A stretch of 64,000 bases of DNA from Paucibacter sp. PLA-PC-4 (GCF_026241155.1 NZ_JAPFGP010000009.1:124001-188000); one strand, 5' to 3'; numbered from the stretch's first letter, positions 1 through 10,177 are shown. Numbers and translations are program-made. The notes: generated by a model from the letters alone, not told the origin.

Positions 1-1098
1 CGCACGCCGCTCAACGGCATCCTGGGCATGACCCAATTGCTGGAGCGCTCCGAGCTCGACGCCCAGCAGCGCGAGCAAATCGATATCGTGCGCCGCTCGG
101 GCCGCCATCTGCTGACCCTGGTCAACGACATCCTGGACCTGTCCCGCATTGAGTCGGGCAAGCTTGTGGTCGAGTCAGGTCCGGTGCTCCTACGAGAAGC
201 GGTCGACGATGTCTGCCGCCTGCTGTCGGGCAGCGCGCGCGAGAAGGGCCTGGCCTTTGAGCTCACTCTGAACCCTGCTTTGCCGGTCTGCGTACTGGGC
301 GACGCCGACCGCATCAAGCAAGTGCTGCACAACCTGGTCGGCAACGCGATCAAGTTCACCGAGCGCGGCAGGGTCGCGATCGAGGTCAGCACGGTGCTGG
401 ACATGCGCGCCGGCACCCTCTTGCGCTTTGCGGTACGCGACACTGGCGAAGGCATCGCGCCAGACCAGATGGAGAGGGTCTTCGCGCCCTATGAACAAGT
501 CCTGCGGGGCGAAGGCGCTGCGCCTCGCCGCCAAGAGGGCACCGGTCTGGGCCTGACGATCTCGCGAGAGCTGGCCCGGGCCATGGGTGGCGATCTGCGT
601 TGCGCCTCGATGCCCGGCCAAGGCTCTGTATTCGAATTCACACTGCCGCTGCAGGTCAGTGCGGAGCCCGAAATCAACCAGCCGCCGGCCCCGACCGAGC
701 TGCCGCAGCTGGCCGGCAGGGTGCTGCTGGTCGACGACAGCGTCGTCAATCTGCTGGTCGCCTCCAGCATGCTGGAGCGCTGCGGCCTGGTCGTTGATCA
801 GGCCGAAAACGGCCTGCAAGCGCTCGAGCGGCTCAAGAGTGCCGACTACGACATGGTGTTGATGGACTGCCAGATGCCCGAGCTCGACGGCTTCGAGACC
901 ACGCAAAGCTGGCGCGCCCACGAGCGGCGCCAGGGGCTGGCCCGCCTGCCCATCGTCGCGCTGACCGCCAGCGCGGTGAACAGCGACCGCGACCGCTGCC
1001 TCGAATGCGGCATGGATGATTACTTGGTCAAGCCCTTCGAGCTGGATGATTTGACGGCCATGGTGCAACGCCATCTGCGCGCGCCGGCTCTCGCCTAG
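1..1098 (+). CDS. Hybrid sensor histidine kinase/response regulator, 3' part
   Basis: The reading frame is open from the first base, so the gene is cut by the window start; 365 codons remain. It begins inside the H-box (RTPLNGILGMT), so the phospho-accepting His and the sensor region lie outside. An HATPase domain follows, with N box NLVGNAIKF near codon 111, G1 box DTGEGI near 147 and G2 box GTGLGL near 180. A receiver domain occupies codons 230-355, with the phospho-acceptor Asp in LMDCQMPELDG near 289 and the conserved Lys in YLVKPF near 344. The product is therefore a kinase that can phosphorylate its own receiver. The signal sensed cannot be told. ribF starts 21 bases later, but a functional link is doubtful. 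Confidence 0.93.
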   Translation, partial: RTPLNGILGMTQLLERSELDAQQREQIDIVRRSGRHLLTLVNDILDLSRIESGKLVVESGPVLLREAVDDVCRLLSGSAREKGLAFELTLNPALPVCVLGDADRIKQVLHNLVGNAIKFTERGRVAIEVSTVLDMRAGTLLRFAVRDTGEGIAPDQMERVFAPYEQVLRGEGAAPRRQEGTGLGLTISRELARAMGGDLRCASMPGQGSVFEFTLPLQVSAEPEINQPPAPTELPQLAGRVLLVDDSVVNLLVASSMLERCGLVVDQAENGLQALERLKSADYDMVLMDCQMPELDGFETTQSWRAHERRQGLARLPIVALTASAVNSDRDRCLECGMDDYLVKPFELDDLTAMVQRHLRAPALA

Positions 1099-1119
1099 GC
1101 CTGCGTAGATAATCCCTGG

Positions 1120-2154
1120 ATGCATGTCTTTCGCGGCTTTCACCATCCCGGCATCGCGCCCGCCTGTGCGCTGACCATCGGCAATTTCGACGGCGTGCAT
1201 CGCGGCCACCAGGCCATGTTGGCACTGCTGAAATCAGAAGCCCTGCATCGCGGTCTGCCGACCTGTGTACTGACCTTTGAGCCGCATCCGCGCGACTTTT
1301 TCGCAGCCAAACTGGGCAAGCCCGAGCTCGCACCGGCCCGTATCGCGCCGCTGCGCGACAAGCTCAGCGAGTTAGAGCGCTGCGGCATCGACCAGGTCGT
1401 CGTGCTGCGTTTCGATGAGTCGCTCGCCTCGCTGAACGCGCAGGACTTCATCCAGCAGGTCTTGCAGCAGGGCCTGGGCGCCAAGTACGTGCTGGTGGGA
1501 GACGATTTCCGCTTCGGCGCCAAGCGCCAAGGTGACTACGCGACGCTGGACGCGGCCGGCCAGCGCATGGGCTTCGATGTCGCTCGCATGATGAGCTACG
1601 AGGTCCATGGACTGCGCGTGTCCAGCTCGGCGGTGCGCGAGGCATTGAGCCAGGGCGACATGGAGGCAGCCGCAAGCCTGCTGGGCCGGCCCTACTCGAT
1701 CTCGGGTCACGTCGTCCATGGCAAGAAGCTGGGCCGGCTGCTGGGCGAATCGACAGCCGGCGCGGCCGATGGCTTTCGTACGCTGAACCTGCGCTTTCCG
1801 CATGACAAGCCGGCCGCTAAGGGCATTTATGCAGTGCGCACCCATGGGTTGACACAGCGCCCGCTGGACGGCGTCGCCTCGCTAGGCGTGCGACCGACCA
1901 TCGAGCATGCCGGCCGAGTGCTGCTGGAAGTGCATTGCCTGGACTGGCCGGCCGAGCTGGGGGCCGACGGGGCCTACGGTAAACTCCTGCGCGTGGAACT
2001 CCTGCACAAACTGCGCGACGAAGCCCGCTACGAGGGGCTGGACGCCTTGACGGCTGCGATCCGTCAAGACGTGGACAACGCGCGCGCTTACTTGGCGGGC
2101 CATGTGGCAACCCATGCCTCGTTACGCCGCCAGACCACGCGCGACCGAATTTGA
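1120..2154 (+). CDS. ribF: Bifunctional riboflavin kinase/FAD synthetase RibF
   Basis: This 344-residue protein phosphorylates riboflavin to FMN and adenylylates FMN to FAD in the cytoplasm. The N-terminal FAD synthetase half shows the nucleotidyltransferase motif GNFDGVHRGHQ near residue 25 and SSSAVREAL near 168. The C-terminal riboflavin kinase half starts near 190 (GHVVHGKKLGRLLG) and has FRTLNLRF where many bacteria have FPTANI. I recall that variant from betaproteobacterial RibF proteins. A short insertion (ESTAGAAD) precedes it. ribF followed by ileS and lspA is a common proteobacterial order, which supports the call. Confidence 0.96.
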   Translation: MHVFRGFHHPGIAPACALTIGNFDGVHRGHQAMLALLKSEALHRGLPTCVLTFEPHPRDFFAAKLGKPELAPARIAPLRDKLSELERCGIDQVVVLRFDESLASLNAQDFIQQVLQQGLGAKYVLVGDDFRFGAKRQGDYATLDAAGQRMGFDVARMMSYEVHGLRVSSSAVREALSQGDMEAAASLLGRPYSISGHVVHGKKLGRLLGESTAGAADGFRTLNLRFPHDKPAAKGIYAVRTHGLTQRPLDGVASLGVRPTIEHAGRVLLEVHCLDWPAELGADGAYGKLLRVELLHKLRDEARYEGLDALTAAIRQDVDNARAYLAGHVATHASLRRQTTRDRI

Positions 2155-2175
2155 AGCGCTGAGCGCACCTCAGCC

Positions 2176-2218
2176 TGTGCCCGCCGGGCACACCTCCGAT
2201 TTGCAGGCTCACGCCTGC
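2176..2218 (+). other. Two consecutive inverted repeats in the ribF-ileS gap
   Basis: The 82-base gap holds two perfect inverted repeats: TGTGCCC-GCC-GGGCACA at 2176-2192 and GCAGGC-TCAC-GCCTGC at 2203-2218. Both could form RNA hairpins directly in front of the ileS start, the second ending 18 bases before the ATG. No T-run follows, so they are not standard terminators. They could tune ileS expression, be a REP-like pair, or be chance in GC-rich DNA. Confidence 0.5.
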
Positions 2219-2236
2219 CCCTGACTGCCGCCTGCC

Positions 2237-5077
2237 ATGACCGACTCCACCAAACCGGATTACCGCGCCACGCTGAATCTGCCCGACACCCCATTCCCGA
2301 TGCGCGGCGACCTGCCCAAGCGCGAGCCGGGTTGGGTCAAGAGCTGGGAAGACCGCGGTGTCTACAAGCGACTGAGGGACGCCCGGGTGGGCCGCCCGAA
2401 GTTCGTGCTGCACGACGGCCCGCCCTACGCCAACGGCCAGATCCACATCGGCCATGCCGCAAACAAGATCCTCAAGGACATGATCGTCAAGGCGCGCCAA
2501 CTGGCGGGCTTTGATGCGGCCTACATCCCCGGCTGGGACTGCCATGGGCTGCCGATCGAGAACCAGATCGAGAAGACCTTTGGCCGCGGCTTGCCGCGAG
2601 ACGAGGTGCAGGCCAAGAGCCGCGCCTACGCGACCGAGCAGATCGACCAGCAGCGCGCCGACTTCAAGCGCCTGGGCGTTCTGGGCGATTGGGAGAATCC
2701 GTACAAGACGATGAACTTTGCCAACGAGGCAGGTGAGATCCGCGTCCTCAAACGCTTGTTCGAGCGCGGCTTCGTCTACCGCGGTTTGAAGCCCGTTTAC
2801 TGGTGCTTCGACTGCGGCTCCTCGCTGGCCGAGTTCGAGATCGAGTACGCTGACAAGCAGAGCCCCGCCGTCGACGTCGCCTTCCTGAGCGCTGAGCCAG
2901 CCAAGTTGGCCGCTGCCTTCGGCCTGGCCTCGCTGGCCAAGGACGTCTTCACCGTCATCTGGACGACCACGCCCTGGACCATCCCTGCTAACCAGGCACT
3001 GAATCTGAACCCCGAGCTCAGCTACGCTCTGGTCGACACGCCGCGCGGCATCTTCATGGTTGCCCAAGCCCTGGTCGACAAATGCCTGGCGCGCTGGAAG
3101 CTCGAGGGCCAGGTGCTGGCCACGACGCTGGGCAAGAACCTGGCCCTGCTGAAGTTCAAGCACCCGCTGGCCCATGTCGATGCCGGCTATGACCGCGAGA
3201 GCCCGGTCTATCTGGCCGACTACGCCACCGCCGAGGACGGCACCGGCGTGGTCCATTCGGCGCCAGCCTACGGCCTCGATGACTTCAATTCCTGCGTCGC
3301 CCACGGTCTGGACTTCAAGGACATTCTGAATCCGGTGCAGGGCAATGGAACTTACGAGGCCGAGCTGCCGCTGTTCGGCGGCCAGCACATTTGGAAGGCC
3401 AATCCGCTTATCGCGCAAGCCCTGGAAGATGCCGGCCGCCTGCTCTCGCACAGCAAGATCACCCACAGCTATCCACACTGCTGGCGCCACAAGACGCCGG
3501 TGATCTACCGCGCGGCCGCACAGTGGTTTGTCCGCATGGATGAGGGTGTCGGTGTCTTCGCGGTCGACAAGGCGCCCAAGACCCTGCGCCAGACCGCACT
3601 GGACGCCATCGCCGCGACCAGCTTCTATCCCGAGAACGGACGTGCCCGTCTGCACGACATGATCGCCGGGCGGCCCGATTGGTGCATCTCGCGCCAGCGC
3701 AGCTGGGGCGTGCCGCTACCGATCTTCCTGCACAAGGACAGCGGCCAGCCGCATCCGCAGACGCTGGAATTCATCGAGCGCGCCGCGCAGCTGGTGGAAG
3801 CCGGCGGCGTCGAGGCCTGGGCAAAACTTGACCCCGCCCAATGGCTGGGCGCCGAGGCCGAGGCCTACAGCAAGGGCAGCGACATCCTCGACGTCTGGTT
3901 CGACTCCGGCTCGACCTTCCAGCACGTACTCAAGGGCAGCCATGCCGGTGCGGCGCACGACAGCGGCCCCGAGGCCGATCTCTACCTGGAAGGCCATGAC
4001 CAGCATCGCGGTTGGTTCCACAGCTCGCTGCTGATCAGCTGCGCCCTCAACGACCGCGCGCCATACCGCGGCCTGCTGACCCACGGGTTCACCGTCGACG
4101 GCCAGGGCCGCAAGATGAGCAAGTCGGTCGGCAACACGGTCGCGCCCCAGTTGGTCAGCGACAAGATGGGGGCAGAGATCATCCGGCTGTGGTGCGCCGC
4201 CACCGACTACTCGGGCGACCTTGCCATCGATGACAAGATCCTCGCCCGCGTCGTCGATGCCTACCGCCGCATCCGCAACACCCTGCGCTTCCTGCTAGCC
4301 AACACAAGCGACTTCGATGCCCAGAGGGACGCGGTGCCGCTGGCACAGCTGCTGGAAGTCGACCGCTATGCGTTGGCGCGCGCGGCGCAGTTGCAGGCCG
4401 ACATCCTGGCGCACTACGAGCGCTACGAGTTCCACCCGGTGGTGGCCAAGCTGCAGGTCTATTGCTCGGAAGATCTGGGAGGTTTCTACCTCGATGTGCT
4501 CAAGGACCGGCTCTACACCACCGCCCCCGGCAGCCTGGCGCGCCGCTCGGCGCAGACCGCGTTGTGGCAGATCACCCAGGCCATGCTGCGCTGGATGGCG
4601 CCCTTCCTGAGCTTCACGGCCGAGGAAGCGTGGGCCATCTTCGACGGCAGCCATGCCGAAGGCTCGATCTTCACCGAAACCTACTGGCAGTTCCAGGGCA
4701 CTGACAGCAGCCTGATCGCCAAATGGGACCGCATCCACGACATCCGCGATGCGGTCAATAAGGCCATCGAGGAGGTGCGCGCCGCCGGCGGTGTCGGCTC
4801 CTCGCTGCAGGCTGAGGTGAGCCTGGGCGTCAACCCGCAAGATCTGGCTTTGCTGCAAAGCCTGGGCGAGGACCTGAAGTTCGTACTGATTACCTCGTCT
4901 GCCACCTTAGTACCGGCCGAGGAGCTCAGCGTTGCGGTCACGCCGTCGAGCCGGGCCAAGTGCGAGCGCTGTTGGCATTACCGCGACGATGTCGGCATCA
5001 ACCCGGCCCACCCGACGATCTGCGGCCGCTGCGATAGCAATCTTCACGGCACTGGCGAGCCGCGCAGCGTGGCCTGA
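2237..5077 (+). CDS. ileS: Isoleucyl-tRNA synthetase
   Basis: This 946-residue class I aminoacyl-tRNA synthetase charges tRNA-Ile and edits misactivated valine. The HIGH motif is at about residue 70 (HIGHA), and KMSKS is at about 626 ([11 protein letters not shown]). A C-terminal zinc-binding region has CERCW near 909 and CGRC near 929, as in bacterial type IleS enzymes. The editing domain lies between the two catalytic halves ([13 protein letters not shown]). Length is normal for the family. It sits between ribF and lspA in the usual order and ends in a strong terminator. Confidence 0.98.
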   Translation: MTDSTKPDYRATLNLPDTPFPMRGDLPKREPGWVKSWEDRGVYKRLRDARVGRPKFVLHDGPPYANGQIHIGHAANKILKDMIVKARQLAGFDAAYIPGWDCHGLPIENQIEKTFGRGLPRDEVQAKSRAYATEQIDQQRADFKRLGVLGDWENPYKTMNFANEAGEIRVLKRLFERGFVYRGLKPVYWCFDCGSSLAEFEIEYADKQSPAVDVAFLSAEPAKLAAAFGLASLAKDVFTVIWTTTPWTIPANQALNLNPELSYALVDTPRGIFMVAQALVDKCLARWKLEGQVLATTLGKNLALLKFKHPLAHVDAGYDRESPVYLADYATAEDGTGVVHSAPAYGLDDFNSCVAHGLDFKDILNPVQGNGTYEAELPLFGGQHIWKANPLIAQALEDAGRLLSHSKITHSYPHCWRHKTPVIYRAAAQWFVRMDEGVGVFAVDKAPKTLRQTALDAIAATSFYPENGRARLHDMIAGRPDWCISRQRSWGVPLPIFLHKDSGQPHPQTLEFIERAAQLVEAGGVEAWAKLDPAQWLGAEAEAYSKGSDILDVWFDSGSTFQHVLKGSHAGAAHDSGPEADLYLEGHDQHRGWFHSSLLISCALNDRAPYRGLLTHGFTVDGQGRKMSKSVGNTVAPQLVSDKMGAEIIRLWCAATDYSGDLAIDDKILARVVDAYRRIRNTLRFLLANTSDFDAQRDAVPLAQLLEVDRYALARAAQLQADILAHYERYEFHPVVAKLQVYCSEDLGGFYLDVLKDRLYTTAPGSLARRSAQTALWQITQAMLRWMAPFLSFTAEEAWAIFDGSHAEGSIFTETYWQFQGTDSSLIAKWDRIHDIRDAVNKAIEEVRAAGGVGSSLQAEVSLGVNPQDLALLQSLGEDLKFVLITSSATLVPAEELSVAVTPSSRAKCERCWHYRDDVGINPAHPTICGRCDSNLHGTGEPRSVA

Positions 5078-5082
5078 CAGTT

Positions 5083-5114
5083 GCAAGGGGCGCCGCGGCG
5101 CCCCTTGCTTTTTT
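5083..5114 (+). terminator. Rho-independent terminator after ileS
   Basis: A perfect 12-base stem (GCAAGGGGCGCC / GGCGCCCCTTGC) with a 2-base loop is followed by six T residues at 5109-5114. It lies 5 bases after the ileS stop. It shows that ileS transcription is not simply continued into lspA, unlike the classical ileS-lspA operon. Confidence 0.95.
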
Positions 5115-5130
5115 CCAAACCCCCGGTCTG

Positions 5131-5640
5131 TCAGGGGAACGCAGGGACGTTGGGCTCCAGGCCCTCGAAGCGCGCCTCGGGATGGGTCCGCTCCAACAGC
5201 TGCTCGATCTCGGTGACGCGCGAGCGCGGCACATCGACCATCAGCAGATACTGGCCGGCATCGATGGCCTTATCGAACCGGGTCAACCGCCGGCTGGGTG
5301 TCGAGCTGCCTATCATGCTGGAAGACCAAGTGCCTAGCACCGCGCCGATGCCGGCGAGCGCGATCACGATCAGCGCCGGCGGTGCGGTGCCGGCCAGCAC
5401 ATAGGCGCCCACGACGCCCAGGGCCGCGCCGAGCCCGGCCCCCAACAGCAGGCCGGTTTGGGCCGCCTCGACCAGGTCCGAAGTCTGCAGCACATTGGCC
5501 GCATGCAGGCCGCTCATGTCGGCGCCTTCGCGGGCGACGAAATGGATATGCGGCTCGCCGATGCGGGCCAGCAAGAGCTCGTTCATCGTTTTGACCGCGC
5601 TGCCTTGGTCGGGCAGCAACCAGTAGATCCTCTTGCGCAT
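5131..5640 (-). CDS. Small membrane protein with glycine-rich hydrophobic pair (DUF1269-like)
   Basis: A 169-residue protein of unknown function. The start is well supported by an AAGGAG ribosome binding site ending about 7 bases before the ATG. The middle (residues about 60-105) holds two hydrophobic glycine-rich stretches (TGLLLGAGLGAALGVVGAYV and PPALIVIALAGIGAVLGTW), as in DUF1269-type or glycine-zipper envelope proteins. The N-terminal part (MRKRIYWLLPD) and the C-terminal part (LLMVDVPRSRVTEIEQLLE) look like soluble alpha/beta halves around the membrane hairpin. It faces ileS convergently across the terminator. Family placement is from pattern memory only. Confidence 0.8.
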   Translation of the reverse strand: MRKRIYWLLPDQGSAVKTMNELLLARIGEPHIHFVAREGADMSGLHAANVLQTSDLVEAAQTGLLLGAGLGAALGVVGAYVLAGTAPPALIVIALAGIGAVLGTWSSSMIGSSTPSRRLTRFDKAIDAGQYLLMVDVPRSRVTEIEQLLERTHPEARFEGLEPNVPAFP

Positions 5641-5777
5641 CGCGAACTCCTTGCAATGACTCAGCGGCCTGGGCGGCCACGAACAGGGCCATAGGCCGCA
5701 ATGTAGTCCTTGCAGCGGCCACTCGCAACAGCGGCCCTTGCCAAGCAGGCTCGAAGGCCGCTACGCTGCCACGGACG

Positions 5778-6200
5778 ATGGCGACCATGTCGAATCAGCA
5801 AGGGTTGATGATGACGAAGCCGTATGCGCACCGGGCGCTCGCCGCCATTTTGCTGTTCATGGTTTTGCCTTCCCAGGCTGCCGCTTGGGTGTCCATTCTC
5901 AAGAACACAAGCGCCGAGGCCTTCGACGATGAGGATCTGAAGATGTTCCTGTCGGCCGTCACCAGAGAGCTCACCGCGCAAGACAAGCCCGAGAAGGTGA
6001 GCTGAAGCAACCGTTGCCAGCGCAGCCGGCGGACACTTCCAGGAGGTCGGGCAGTCGGTCTCCAAGAGCGGGCTCAGGTGCAATCGCGTGCGATTCGGCA
6101 CTGATGCCCAGAATCGCGCCGAGAAAGCCGCCGTGTTGACGGCGTGTTGACGGCGTGTCTCACCAAGGCTGGCTGCTGGCTGCTCAGCTCGGCCCGGCCC
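5778..6200 (+). pseudogene. Decayed secreted-protein gene
   Basis: The first frame (5778-6005) encodes a signal peptide (RALAAILLFMVLPSQAAA) and then FDDEDLKMFLSAVTREL before a TGA at 6003. Reading resumes in the next frame from about 6010 as GGHFQEVGQSVSKSGLRC and [20 protein letters not shown]. It stops again at 6148, inside an 11-base tandem duplication (6133-6154). Ignoring the duplication restores [15 protein letters not shown]. The pattern of acidic helix, Gly-rich turn, Cys, then TAC...W resembles small secreted proteins of unknown function in Burkholderiales, but I cannot name the family. The two lesions plus the duplication indicate a dead gene. It separates ileS from lspA. Upstream start and 3' end are approximate. 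Confidence 0.5.
6133..6154 (+). repeat. 11-base tandem duplication
   Basis: The unit GTGTTGACGGC is repeated exactly at 6133-6143 and 6144-6154, followed by a partial third copy (GTGT). Removing one unit restores a coding frame in the decayed gene, so this looks like a recent slippage event. Confidence 0.85.
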
Positions 6201-6260
6201 AGCCCGCTGAAGTGCCACGCCCTGCGCGCTACAGTAGCGCACCCTCTCCTTTCTCCATCC

Positions 6261-6758
6261 ATGGCCGCCTTTAAGTCCTCCTCGTCCTCTTCCCGCCTGG
6301 CCCTGTGGCTGGGCATCGCCCTGCTGATCATCGTGCTGGACCAGTTCAGCAAGACCCTGATCCTGGGCCATTTCCAGCTCGGCGACAGCCGTCATGTGAC
6401 CGATTTCTTCAATGTCGTGCGGGTCCACAACACCGGCGCAGCCTTCAGCTTCCTGGCCGGCGCCTCGGGCTGGCAGCGCTGGTTCTTTGTCGGCCTGGGC
6501 GCGGTGGCCACCGTCTTCATCACCATCATGCTTCGCCGCCACGGCCATCAGACCCTGTTCGCCTGGGCGCTGTCGCTGATCCTCGGCGGCGCAATCGGCA
6601 ATGTGGTCGACCGCCTGCTGCACGGCTATGTGGTGGACTTCATCCAACTGCACTGGGGTGGCTGGTACTTTCCCTCCTTCAACGTGGCAGACAGCGCGAT
6701 CACGGTCGGCGCCGTGCTGCTGATCTGGGACGAGATCCGCCGCGTGCGCAAGGGCTAA
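6261..6758 (+). CDS. lspA: Lipoprotein signal peptidase (signal peptidase II)
   Basis: This 165-residue inner-membrane aspartic protease cleaves the signal peptide of prolipoproteins after lipid modification. Four transmembrane segments are visible, starting with [18 protein letters not shown]. The catalytic Asp residues are in [10 protein letters not shown] (near 116) and [10 protein letters not shown] (near 142). The frame stays open upstream to 6144, but that stretch belongs to the decayed gene. The ATG at 6261 gives the family's normal length and N terminus. Its substrates include the lipoproteins encoded at 50-51 kb and 57 kb. Confidence 0.96.
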   Translation: MAAFKSSSSSSRLALWLGIALLIIVLDQFSKTLILGHFQLGDSRHVTDFFNVVRVHNTGAAFSFLAGASGWQRWFFVGLGAVATVFITIMLRRHGHQTLFAWALSLILGGAIGNVVDRLLHGYVVDFIQLHWGGWYFPSFNVADSAITVGAVLLIWDEIRRVRKG

Positions 6759-6805
6759 GGAAAGCCCCGCTACCCTCGGCCTCGCGTCTGGCCTAGGCTG
6801 GCGCC

Positions 6806-7576
6806 ATGAGCACCAGCGACGAGCCTGCCGACACCTCGGCCTTCGACATCCAGCTGCGCCCGCTGCACTGGGGTGACCCGATGCGCTGGCTGGTGGCTGG
6901 CTGGCGCGACTTTATCCGCGCCCCCGGCATCGGGCTGTTTTACGGCTTTTGCTTCATGGCCATGGGCTGGGCTCTTCTGAAGGTCTACGAACATGCGCCG
7001 GCCTACACGCTGGCGCTGTCGGCCGGCTTTTTGCTGATGGGGCCCTTCATGTGCCTGGGCCTGTATCAGGTCAGCATGCGGCTGGAGCGCGGCGAGCAGC
7101 CCGATTTCGCCGACTCCATCCTGGCTTGGGAGGCGCGGCTGTCGCAGCTGGCGATCTTCGGCGGCGTGCTCCTGATCCTAGAAATGCTATGGGGCCGTGC
7201 CGCGCTGGTGATCTTCGCGGTCAGCTTCGACGGTATGCCCGATCTGGCTGGCTCGCTGGCCAAATTTCTCGATCCCGAGAACCTCGGCTTCGTCGTCACC
7301 TACCTCGGCGTCGGGGCGGTCTTTGCGGGCCTGATCTATGCAGTCAGCGTCGTCTCGATCCCGATGCTGCTGGACCGACCGGTCGACGCGGTCACCGCAG
7401 GCCTGACCAGCCTGCGCTTGGTGCTGAGCCAGACCGGCGTGATGCTGTTGTGGGGTGGACTGATCACCGTGCTGGTGCTGCTGGCCATGCTGCCCTGGTT
7501 TGCCGGGCTGCTGGTGGTCGGGCCGGTGCTGGGCCACGCCAGCTGGCACGCTTACCGCTCCGCCGTGACGGACTGA
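6806..7576 (+). CDS. DUF2189 family integral membrane protein
   Basis: A 256-residue inner-membrane protein with about six hydrophobic segments. Features recalled from DUF2189 proteins are visible: W-L-x-x-GW-x-DF near residue 30 (RWLVAGWRDF), GPFMCLGLYQVSMRLERGE in the middle and GHASWHAYR near the end. Function is unknown. The gene follows lspA by 47 bases on the same strand and may be read with it. The next gene, a sensor kinase, starts about 90 bases later. Confidence 0.85.
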   Translation: MSTSDEPADTSAFDIQLRPLHWGDPMRWLVAGWRDFIRAPGIGLFYGFCFMAMGWALLKVYEHAPAYTLALSAGFLLMGPFMCLGLYQVSMRLERGEQPDFADSILAWEARLSQLAIFGGVLLILEMLWGRAALVIFAVSFDGMPDLAGSLAKFLDPENLGFVVTYLGVGAVFAGLIYAVSVVSIPMLLDRPVDAVTAGLTSLRLVLSQTGVMLLWGGLITVLVLLAMLPWFAGLLVVGPVLGHASWHAYRSAVTD

Positions 7577-7664
7577 ACAAGCAGGCACAAATTCTTCATC
7601 TCCAAAGCATCTGGCTCACGCCACAATGGAGGGCGTTGCCCTCCTCCTCCGGCCCCTGCCGCCC

Positions 7665-9185
7665 ATGCTTGACTTCTCCAGCTTGACGCATTACGACTGG
7701 CTCGATGTGCCCATGTGGGTCTTCGATCCTGAGCGCCAGCGCAATCTTTGGGCCAATGCAGCGGCGCTGAGCTTCTGGAAGGCCGAGAGTGCCGAGGAAT
7801 TTTTATCGCGCGACTTCTCCGACACCAGCCCGATGGTGCGAGAACGTCTGGCGGTGACCGCCGCCGATCACGCCCAGGACAAGATCGTGCGGGAACAGTG
7901 GACGCTCTACCCCAAGGGCCAGGCCACTACGGTGCTGCTGGTCTCGCGCGGTATTCGTACACCAGACCGGCGCCAGGTCATGCTGTTTGCCGCTGACGCG
8001 CTCCCCACCGGCGTCGACAAAAGCATGCTGCGTGGCGTCGAGGCCTTGCAGCACACCTCGGTGCGCATCGCGATGTTCAGCCTGAAAGACGGCAGTGTGC
8101 TCATGCGCAACCCTGCAGCCGCCAGTTGCTTCGGCGGTCTGGCCGAGGAGCGAGGCAGCAAGGCCTTCATGGCAATGTTTCCCGAGCCCGAGCTGGCGCG
8201 GCGCATCTTCGCTCAGGTGCAGCGCGGCCAGACCTTCAGCGCCGATCTGGAGTTGCTGACCAGCAGCGGCCGGCGCTGGCACGGTGTCGACGCCCGGCCT
8301 ATGCGCGACCCGGTGACCGGCGAGCTGGTGATGCAGTTCAATGCCCGCGACATCGCCGATCTGAAAGCCTCGCAGGCCGCGCTGGAGGCCGCCCGCGAAG
8401 TGGCCGAGGCGGCCAGCCAGGCCAAGAGCAGTTTTCTGGCCAATATGAGCCATGAAATCCGCACGCCGATGAACGGCGTCCTGGGCCTGACCGAGCTGGT
8501 GCTGCAGACCGAGCTCAACGAGCGTCAGCGCAAATTCATCGAACTGGCCCATACCTCAGCCAAGGGATTGATGGTCATCATCAACGACTTGCTGGATGTC
8601 GCCAAGATTGAAGCCGGCCGGGTCATCATCGACAGCCAGCCCTTCTCCTTGCACGACTGCCTGCGCGAGGCACTGCACCCGCTGCTGCTGCATGCGCACG
8701 AGAAGAGCATCTCACTGCATGCCAAGGTGCAGCCGGGCGTACCGCAGCGTGTGCTGGGCGACGCACTGCGGCTGCGACAGGTGCTGGTCAATCTGGTCGG
8801 CAACGCGTTGAAGTTCACCGAAAAGGGCGAGGTGCGGCTGGAGGTCCAGCGCCTGGACGAGGACTGCCCACCAGCGCCGCTGCGACTGCGCTTTTCGGTC
8901 CATGACACCGGCATCGGCATGACGCGTGAGCAGATCGCCCAGGTCTTCGATCCTTTCACCCAGGCCGACGGCAGCATCACCCGGCGCTACGGGGGCACCG
9001 GCCTGGGCCTGACCATCGTGCAGCGCCTGGTGGGCCTGATGGGCGGCCAGGTCGCGGTGGAAAGCCAGCCCGGCACCGGCTCCTGCTTCAGCTTTGAGCT
9101 GGCCATGGCCCGCTTGCCAGCACCCGAGCCAGCGGCCAGTCAACCCGCGCCACTACCCTCACCGTCAAATCAGCAACACGCCTGA
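7665..9185 (+). CDS. PAS-domain sensor histidine kinase
   Basis: A 506-residue cytoplasmic-looking kinase with no clear membrane segment. Residues 1-110 ([18 protein letters not shown]) and 120-240 look like two PAS-type sensor domains. A short coiled coil leads to the H-box [12 protein letters not shown] near 260, the N box NLVGNALKF near 378, G1 DTGIGM near 414 and G2 GTGLGL near 444. There is no receiver domain, so it needs a separate partner that is not adjacent. The start is chosen at the second in-frame candidate, in front of [15 protein letters not shown]; a start at 7626 would add 13 residues. Its 3' end overlaps the convergent oxidoreductase gene by 21 bases. Confidence 0.92.
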   Translation: MLDFSSLTHYDWLDVPMWVFDPERQRNLWANAAALSFWKAESAEEFLSRDFSDTSPMVRERLAVTAADHAQDKIVREQWTLYPKGQATTVLLVSRGIRTPDRRQVMLFAADALPTGVDKSMLRGVEALQHTSVRIAMFSLKDGSVLMRNPAAASCFGGLAEERGSKAFMAMFPEPELARRIFAQVQRGQTFSADLELLTSSGRRWHGVDARPMRDPVTGELVMQFNARDIADLKASQAALEAAREVAEAASQAKSSFLANMSHEIRTPMNGVLGLTELVLQTELNERQRKFIELAHTSAKGLMVIINDLLDVAKIEAGRVIIDSQPFSLHDCLREALHPLLLHAHEKSISLHAKVQPGVPQRVLGDALRLRQVLVNLVGNALKFTEKGEVRLEVQRLDEDCPPAPLRLRFSVHDTGIGMTREQIAQVFDPFTQADGSITRRYGGTGLGLTIVQRLVGLMGGQVAVESQPGTGSCFSFELAMARLPAPEPAASQPAPLPSPSNQQHA

Positions 9186-10157
9186 ACCGATGGTCGTGCG
9201 CGCCTCGAGTTCGCGGTGTGCCTGCACCACCTGGTCGAGCGCATAGCGCTGCTCGACATGGATCTTGACCTGACCGCTGCCGACGACCGAGAACAGATCA
9301 TCGGCCATCGCCTGCGTTGCCTCGCGCGTGGCCAGGTGCGTGAACAGGGTCGGCCGGGTCACATAGAGCGAACCCTTGGCGGCCAGTTGGCCCAGTTGCA
9401 CCGGCGGCGCAAAGCCCGAGGCATTGCCGAAGCTGACCAGCAGGCCGAAGGCTGCCAAGCTGTTGAGTGAGCCCTCGAACGTATCCAGGCCCACCGAGTC
9501 GTAGACAACTTTAACGCCCTTGCCGCCGGTGATCTCGCGCACACGCGCGGCAAAGTCCTCTCGCCGGTAGTTGATCGCATGGCTCGCACCCGAGGCCAGC
9601 GCCAGTGCACATTTCTCGTCAGAACCAGCCGTCGCGATCAGTTGCAGGCCCAACGCCCTGGCCCACTGGCAGGCGATCAGCCCGACACCGCCAGCGGCGG
9701 CGTGAAAGAGCACAAAGTCACCGGCCTGCAGACCGCCCTGCGGCAGGGTGCGGCGTAGCAGGTATTGCGCGGTCAGCCCCTTGAGCATCATCGCGGCGCC
9801 GGTCTCAAACGAGATCGTGTCCGGCAATCGCACCACGCAGCGCGCCGGCATCACCCGCGCAGTGCAGTAGGCGCCGGGCGGCTGGCTGGCATAGGCGGCG
9901 CGGTCGCCGACGCTCAGATGGGTGACGCCCTCCCCCAACGCTTCGATGACACCGGCGCCCTCCATGCCCAGGCGGGCCGGCAGCGGCAGCGGGTAGGAGC
10001 CGTTGCGATGGTAGACGTCAATGTAGTTCAGGCCGCAGGCCTGATGGCGGATGCGAATCTCACCAGGCCCCGGCTCGCCGACCTCGATATCGACCAGTTG
10101 CAGCACCTCCGGTGCGCCAGGCTGCAGGATCTGGACGGCTTTTTCGCGACGGCTCAT
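9165..10157 (-). CDS. NADPH:quinone oxidoreductase family protein (zinc-independent MDR)
   Basis: A 330-residue medium-chain reductase of the quinone oxidoreductase/zeta-crystallin type. It should reduce quinones or enones with NADPH in the cytoplasm. Visible hallmarks are the GroES-like N-terminal half (CGLNYIDVYHRNGSYP, LGMEGAG), the dinucleotide-binding AAAGGVGLIACQWARALG and the late segment SGQVKIHVEQRYALD. The zinc-ligand pattern of alcohol dehydrogenases is absent. The ATG at 10157 is chosen because GGAGAG lies about 6 bases upstream; an upstream codon at 10178 lacks one. It is divergent from the DMT permease. Confidence 0.92.
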   Translation of the reverse strand: MSRREKAVQILQPGAPEVLQLVDIEVGEPGPGEIRIRHQACGLNYIDVYHRNGSYPLPLPARLGMEGAGVIEALGEGVTHLSVGDRAAYASQPPGAYCTARVMPARCVVRLPDTISFETGAAMMLKGLTAQYLLRRTLPQGGLQAGDFVLFHAAAGGVGLIACQWARALGLQLIATAGSDEKCALALASGASHAINYRREDFAARVREITGGKGVKVVYDSVGLDTFEGSLNSLAAFGLLVSFGNASGFAPPVQLGQLAAKGSLYVTRPTLFTHLATREATQAMADDLFSVVGSGQVKIHVEQRYALDQVVQAHRELEARTTIGSGVLLI

Positions 10158-10177
10158 GCGTTCTCTCCTCAACGTCA

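Noticed and set aside
1817-3655. 612-codon open frame on the minus strand across ribF and ileS
   Set aside because: Antisense shadow of two confidently identified genes; low-complexity Arg, Gly and Gln-rich translation without motifs.
6082-6095. Palindrome AATCGC-GT-GCGATT
   Set aside because: It lies in the former coding part of the decayed gene and has no promoter context, so chance is sufficient.
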